Of a stretch of 64,000 nucleotides of DNA, positions 58,450-64,000 are shown in pieces. Below the pieces are notes generated by a model. The model saw nothing but the letters and a program-made list of their open reading frames with translations, ran no database searches and was not told the DNA's origin. The first letter of the stretch is position 1; each line of letters starts with the position of its first letter. A program made the translations under genes and the position numbers. Origin of the DNA: Echinostoma caproni (lineage: Eukaryota; Platyhelminthes; Trematoda; Plagiorchiida; Echinostomatidae); the NCBI GenBank assembly GCA_900618425.1, contig UZAN01039730.1:35857-99856 (forward strand), in the 5' to 3' direction.

Positions 58450-61400
58450 AGTTTAGTTTTCCACCTCTGTATAATTGTAACCGACCAGTTAAGCATTCAC
58501 ATTCAATAGCTTGTACATCATCACATCTCTATCCAAGTTTCCATAAGCTGAGAGATCTCATAAACTAATCTGCTCAAAGAAATTACCTCAAGCCAGGATT
58601 TTCATTTTCATTACCACTCACCGGGATGAGGTGCAATAAATTTTCTCAAAGTTTGTTGACGAGTGGATTCATACATGCTTCTTCAGATCCTGCCAGAGTT
58701 GAAATTAAAATATGTGCGTTGCTGTTGTTAATACACATCACTTCATGTGAGAAGTGTGCACATAAGTCTTACCGACCTTACCGAACCCTATGTCCTGGCC
58801 TGCCGTTCCTACGCTGCAACCCGATCCAATCATCGCGGCTTATCTCCCTGCATGAAAATTAACCGTAATTCAGCAGGACTCAAAAGGAGGTTCTAGACGA
58901 GTTGATTTTAAATTCACAAATATCAACTAGTGCTTACGTTTTATCCTTGTCATAAATAACTGTTCTTTCACCTTTTTATCCCATTGCAACAGTAAATGAA
59001 CTTTTTGACTGAAATATAGGTACAGTCGTTTGCACAAATCAATATAATAAAATAGAACACACCAATTGCTTTTTTTATGCATCAGGTTGTGTTCTAGATT
59101 TGGATGATTAGAAAAGAGACATGATTTTAAGGGTTATCATTCCTATCATCTTTAATTCTTATCTTTTAGTCAAAGTTGTTATCACCTGTGAACACGTTCG
59201 AATTAAACAAATCAAACCAAACACAGTCGTTTGAAAACATGCACTTAATCCGAGTGAGCCAACCATTTGAGACTATTAGAGAGAGTATATTGTGTAGTAT
59301 CTAGAAAGTACACAATAGTAGCGGATGATATAATATAATTAATTAGTGGATTTCGTCTTTTCCAATGAACGTAAAAAACATTGTAAAGCTGTGTCAGTAC
59401 AAATCCAGCGATGGAATGCACTGTATAATCAGAAGAGTGATATCGGATTTGATAAGACTTTCGTATGCCTGTCTTGATACAGCTGTGGAGAACTCAGACG
59501 CAAACTGGTTCGCCAGGATTATAGCTTTTTTCGCCCGATAATGTGCGAAGGGAAATTGGATTATTGAAAAGAAAATCGACGTGAAAAAATATTCACCGAT
59601 TTTTAGAATCCCCAATGTGTTTCTTTTCATCGAATTTCCTGAAGGTTTTACAGACTTGCTCTGGGCAAATCATTCGAACAAGTATACACTACGTTTCTTA
59701 ATTAAACTATTTTCCAAATTGGATCTGCCTCACTGCCAGAACACAAACATACTATCCACTTGACCACCCGGAATTGATCAAACCGTTTTTCATTTTACCC
59801 GTACACGATACAGCGCAGTCCATCTGCGTGAGCGTAACACGGACATTACACCACGCGCTACTCAACACTACTCGCCACGGTTAAGACTCGGCTAGAAACG
59901 CTCTGATTCTGACAACGTGTTACATGACAGTAGTGAAGGATTTGATTTGATGCTATTCGACGCTGTTCTTGATTAATACTTTCCTTACCGGTGCATCCTG
60001 TTTATATTATACAAGTACTAGTTTACTCTGTTCGCACAGGAATCGGGACAAATTAAGATATACCTGCTGTCATCAGTCATTCAGACTTCAACTTGATAAT
60101 CACCAGAATCCGCCGACAGCCACAACCCATTTGACTATCAAACAGCCAACTGATTACTTTATTGTGTATTCTTGATTTTCTTTTCACATAGTTTTGAACT
60201 TTCCATCTTACAACCAGACGTTATTCAACACCAAGTCATAAATGATCACCGTCTTTCATTTACTTAACTTCTGACGAAAGAAATATGTTATCCAATTTGA
60301 GTAATTCACTGTGTGAAGCACAATAATACTATTTGCTTGATTTTAATGTACTCTCCCATTTGTACAATGCACTTGATGAAGAGATTCATCAAATCACTGA
60401 CTCCGAAATCCCAAACTAAATCATCCGACGTAGTTCTACGTACTCTTTGATGACCAACATCCGTTGTCAAATCAGTTAAACGTCGCTTGTAATTTTATCT
60501 GTCACACTGAAATTAGGGCGCACATTGTAAAGTACACTAACGTTCACGCTAATTGCTTGTCCTACTCTTAGCCACAATATACAGTTGTCGAGACGTTCAA
60601 CTAAACAGTGGTATCACAGTCAGGACACCAGTAACTAAATGAAAGCGTTTTTTTGTTTGTTTTCAATGTGATCGAATAGAAGCAATTCTTCCACTCTAAG
60701 TCCGTGTTTGTGTAGTGATTCAAATTTCTTCTGAACCTGGCTAATCGTGACAAAAGCGTTTCTGAATGAATTTCACTTCCTTATTTAAAAACGCTGGACA
60801 AAAAGGAGTCGAAAATCTTATTCATAATCTCCACGCAAGATGGCATATAGAATGTTTTGCTGTCATAATAACCGTAAACAGACACTAAAATCTAAAGTGA
60901 GCCTTAAAAAGAACTTACATATTCACACTCACAGTTGTAATGGGACCCAGCCAAAATGGTCAATCACTGTCTAGTCCAGGTCCAGTATTTTCAACAACTG
61001 CGACAGAAAGACACTTTATCAGTTAGAATGTCGACGTGTAGAAAGCTACTGACAACCACTTCAAGTGGATAGCAAGTTGGATCAACAACCCCTCGTCCCT
61101 GAGCTCTAAACAGCTGCATAGTGGTGCAATCAAGGACTTTCAGGGGTAAGTAATAATTTGACTCGGCTTAGTAGGTACACTTTGGGAACCCAATCAACTT
61201 CTTCCAAGGGCAAAATTAGTATAAACTAGGTGAAAATGCGTACCAGACCTCTGACTAGACTTCTAAGCTTGTCAAGCCGTTTAACTCCATCCCCGAACCC
61301 CACACTATTTTGGGAATCAGGAATAGCAATGACAAAGGACGCGCATTATGCGTGTTTTTCTGTTTCATTCTCAACTCCCGTTTGTTAAAGTGGTCCCGGA

Positions 61401-61522
61401 AAACGGAAATGTTTTCAACTTCTCCGTACTCCTCCAGATTCGTACTCTTAATCAGCAATGACTAACAAAATTTTTTAACCGCAATTATTATTCAGTGAAT
61501 CTATTGAAACGGTGATTTTTAG
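58450..61522. other. Mostly non-coding
   Basis: Part of the LTR of the element ending at 58392 should lie at the left end. Apart from the minus frame at 59394-59630, no exon is supported. The frames at 58626-58862, 59969-60175 and 61255-61458 lack splice pairs. Confidence 0.3.
59394..59630 (-). CDS. Candidate exon with hydrophobic segment, function unknown
   Basis: The minus frame follows an acceptor-like CTGTAAAACCTTCAG (about 59640) and reads KRNTLGILKIGEYFFTSIFF, then FAHYRAKKAIILANQFASEF, then RQAYESLIKSDITLL. A donor ATACA|GTGCAT at about 59420 is possible. One membrane-like segment is followed by a helical hydrophilic part. The plus frame 59581-59763 overlaps only the first bases. Confidence 0.36.
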   Translation of the reverse strand: MKRNTLGILKIGEYFFTSIFFSIIQFPFAHYRAKKAIILANQFASEFSTAVSRQAYESLIKSDITLLIIQCIPSLDLY

Positions 61523-61721
61523 CGCTAAACGAGTGGATGTGCCAAAAGAGAGTTTGTTTGATCGCAATCCGACGCCTAGGCAATTGCGCCCGCTTTTATC
61601 TCATTTGTCAGAATTGGCTGAAAAACAACAAACATTCTGTAAACATTTAATCAGCATATGGATACAAGCGCGTCTACTGCTTTTACTTCAAAGGCCACGG
61701 GGAGTTTTTTATCCGCTCTAA
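61523..61721 (+). CDS. Candidate terminal exon, alpha-helical
   Basis: The acceptor ACGGTGATTTTTAG precedes 66 open codons ending in TAA at 61719. The product reads AKRVDVPKESLFDRNPTPRQ, then PLLSHLSELAEKQQTFCKHL, then IWIQARLLLLLQRPRG. The amphipathic helical pattern over the middle is convincing as protein. Entry carries two bases. No family is recognised. Confidence 0.46.
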
Positions 61722-62360
61722 GGAATCCAAACTGTCAGGGATTATTATGAGCATGCGATCGTATAGATTGGCCCAAATCAGATGTATCGAGATAATGAAC
61801 ATGGGTTGAAAATGGATGCGATGTCGGGGGGAGGTACGGTTGGACAGACGAAACCACTTCACCGAATCCTTTCCGGCACGAAAATATTCATGTTTTAATC
61901 CAAATGATGTTTGTCCAGGGGATCATTAAAAATAACAAACTGAGCAACTTCGGTACAGAACCGTGTCATTTTGTTCTCCATTTCTTAGAAACGTGCTGAA
62001 ATTCGATCTTAATTCTGGACGAAATAATTGCTAATTGCTGAAACGGTTCACATTAGCAGGTGGAATCCTGAAATCCACATTGAAATGTTTGCATCTGTGG
62101 AAAAATGTTGATTTGATCTGTCCGTGGAACTTGGCAGTGAATTTGGAAGGGTATTTCTCAGTCAGATAGTGAAACCACGATTGGATGACAATAATTATGC
62201 GTTTCGGCCCAATTAGCCAACAAGACTTATTTTCAGTGATTCGTCTTCTTCTTTTTCCGTTTAATTCCTTTTATTGAATATACAAAAGTTCAATTTTTAG
62301 GAAGGGGGAAGTGGACAATTAAAAGGCTGCCGTTCAACACACAATCGGGAAAGTCAGAAG
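61722..62360. other. Non-coding stretch
   Basis: No open frame of note and no RNA motif. I see nothing here. Confidence 0.4.
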
Positions 62361-62545
62361 GCGGTGGTGGTTTTCGAATATAGATCCCCGCGCTGATAGT
62401 TTGGTGACGTTACCACCGGGCCGTTACCATCGATCGCCCGGATAGCTCGGATAGCTGGTTCGATCCCCAGTTGGGTCGATGGATTCGCACTGCTATTGAG
62501 ACTCCACTAGGTCGAAACAGCTATACGGTATCTCCTATGTTTTCA
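62361..62545 (+). mobile_element. tRNA-derived SINE, copy A
   Basis: The best-preserved copy. GTGACGTTACCACCGGGCC is followed by a B box (GGTTCGATCCCC at 62457-62468), then GGGTCGATGGATTCGCACTG, then TTGAGACTCCACTAGG and the tail AAACAGCTATACGGTATC. The A-box region (GATAGCTCGGATAGCTGG) is close to the B box, as if part of the tRNA head is lost or duplicated. Non-coding. Confidence 0.62.
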
Positions 62546-63454
62546 GTTCACCCTTCATTTGTTCTATATACAACGAATTCTCTCTTTGAAATTGTGATGT
62601 ATTAGCCAAAAAAGTCGAATCACTGAAAAAAATCTTGTTCACTACATTGGGCGTTTGAGAGTTTAAATTACTGAGAGCCTTCATCGGCTTTAAATCCAAG
62701 TCCACATGAACGGCGCCTACTGTGTGTTAGGCACACACTCTTCCAGTTAGGGTACGAAGCCACAGTATTCGTATGCTGATTTCTCCACCAAATGAAGGGA
62801 AACCCATGCTCAACTGCGAATGAATAGGAAGAGAGCTTAAATGAAAATAAACAGGCGTATTTTTATACGCAACAAATCAGGTTTGCCAAATTATCTTCGT
62901 AAAATTTTATGTAAAGTGGAACTTCCAAATTATTCCTAGATTGTTGAAATTTCGTATGGTTGTGCGCGTCTGTGACGCGGCACACAACCAGTAAGCGGCC
63001 GAAATGCTGCCAAACTTATTGTTACTAGTCTTGTGCAATTAACTACAGAGTCTCAATGCCTCGTTCATTGAGTCCACATGGATATTTAGGAAAAGGAGGT
63101 ACCAGTCTATTCAGTAACCCATGTAGCGAAATCACATTACATGAAGTCTTTCAAGTATGGAGCCATTTTAAATGTTAGCTTTGTCTAAAAACAGCACATT
63201 CGGTCTGTCCTCTTGACAACTTCTTATCAAAACATGTTCTTGCTGCCAGTAGTATAGAGTCATGATTTTGGGAAGAATGGATTGCGCGGATTATTCACTT
63301 TACGTTCTTTGAACATCTAATTCCAGGTCTCAGTTCTATGAAATATGACTAGAGCATTTCCCCAGGTAGGAAAACTTTTCTTTTGACACTTTACCATTAG
63401 TGGGAATTTTAAGGGAATAACCTTAATTGTGTTTTATCACATACTCAACAGAGA
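62546..63454. other. Non-coding stretch
   Basis: No supported gene, RNA or repeat. The far right may hold decayed upstream parts of the LINE that becomes readable at 63455. Confidence 0.35.
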
Positions 63455-64000
63455 TTGTTGAATAACTTGGCGCTCTCTGCTCAGTGGGTTTCTTATGACG
63501 AAGAAGCTAATCTATTGGTCGCATGGAAGAAATTTACTGAAAATCTTACAAATATAATAACATCCGTGACTAAAACTAGAGTAATCACCAAATCGGGCAT
63601 CCGAAATTCAACCTATTCAAAGCCGCACAAAGAAATGGCTATCGGCGAGGGATTCAGCCTGGCGAGATTATAATCATCTTCCGAATGCTGTCACATGGAA
63701 TAATTACCGTATACTGAGAAACCACTGCACCAAGCTGATTCGTGAGGATAAAGTGAAATACCAAGAGGTGCCAGCGCAAAAAAATCATTTCTAACCCTAA
63801 GCTGTTGTACCAACACGTCAACTCCATTCGAAAAGTAAAGTTTGGTATACCGGTACTAAGTAGCGCTGGAAGAGTTGCAGCCACTCCAATGGAAGCAGCG
63901 GAAATGCTGAAAATTCATTATTCCAACGTATTCGCAGCACCGCAGGTTGAAGGTTTACAACTACCCCAACGGTTGCATCATCTTTCACATCCTTCACTCA
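63455..64000 (+). mobile_element. CR1-like LINE ORF2 linker relic, runs off the window
   Basis: The plus strand reads AWKKFTENLTNIITSVTKT in one frame. In the next comes WRDYNHLPNAVTWNNYRILR and HCTKLIREDKVKYQE. In a third comes SNPKLLYQHVNSIRKVKFGI, then MEAAEMLKIHYSNVF. This is the region between endonuclease and reverse transcriptase in CR1/Jockey-type LINEs (pattern: Tyr-x3-RN-x3-KxIR, NPKxxYxYVNS, KxGIPxL, then A-x-LLxxYFxxVF). At least two frameshifts are present. The reverse transcriptase should begin just beyond 64000. It differs in sequence from the CR1 relic at 34335. Confidence 0.7.

Noticed and set aside
1..64000. Search for CRISPR arrays, operons, phage modules, toxin-antitoxin pairs, rRNA genes and homing elements
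   Set aside because: No regularly spaced repeats, no tightly packed co-directional long frames and no rRNA-like segments. The sequence is that of an intron-rich animal genome.

Overview
The window reads as a gene-poor, AT-rich stretch of an animal nuclear genome, given as a draft scaffold: two runs of N (33318-33795 and 48810-49295) and three single N bases. No open frame outside mobile elements exceeds about 120 codons. Where coding-like sequence appears it is in short pieces bounded by AG acceptors and GT donors, as in genes with small exons and long introns. Relics of RTE and CR1-like LINEs, a BEL/Pao element, a second LTR element, a probable Penelope-like fragment and tRNA-derived SINEs together fit a flatworm, most likely a digenean trematode. 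That assignment is inference; no single gene proves it.

Mobile elements are the firmest content. From left to right: an RTE-like reverse transcriptase relic (901-1530, +); an internally deleted BEL/Pao retrotransposon with gag and partial pol between two terminal repeats (24005-26635, -); a probable GIY-YIG fragment of a Penelope-like element (30764-30958, +); a CR1-like LINE ending in a TGACC-type tail (34335-36321, +); a C-terminal LINE fragment (54915-55178, -); an LTR/primer-binding-site junction of another LTR element (58371-58446, -); and a CR1-like linker running off the right end (63455-64000, +). Three related tRNA-derived SINE copies (50085-50240, 57700-57848, 62361-62545) and one isolated tRNA-like fold (49531-49616) are interspersed. 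All protein-coding relics carry frameshifts, stops or deletions.

Between the elements lie candidate exons of host genes that I cannot name. The best supported are a phase-consistent pair of terminal exons at 29655-29855 and 30037-30134 (+), exons at 11627-11819, 27325-27472, 55180-55294, 56740-56934 and 61523-61721 (+), a cluster on the minus strand at 39216-40136, and a membrane-type exon at 36324-36462 (-) whose donor site abuts the CR1 tail. Exon calls rest on open frame, residue make-up and splice signals only.

The rest is intron or intergenic sequence with microsatellites. I found no operon, CRISPR array, phage, toxin system or other organised new system. The most unusual items are the deleted BEL element with a small inversion beside one terminal repeat, the SINE family, the tRNA-like fold with an oversized anticodon region, and the LINE inserted at a splice donor.
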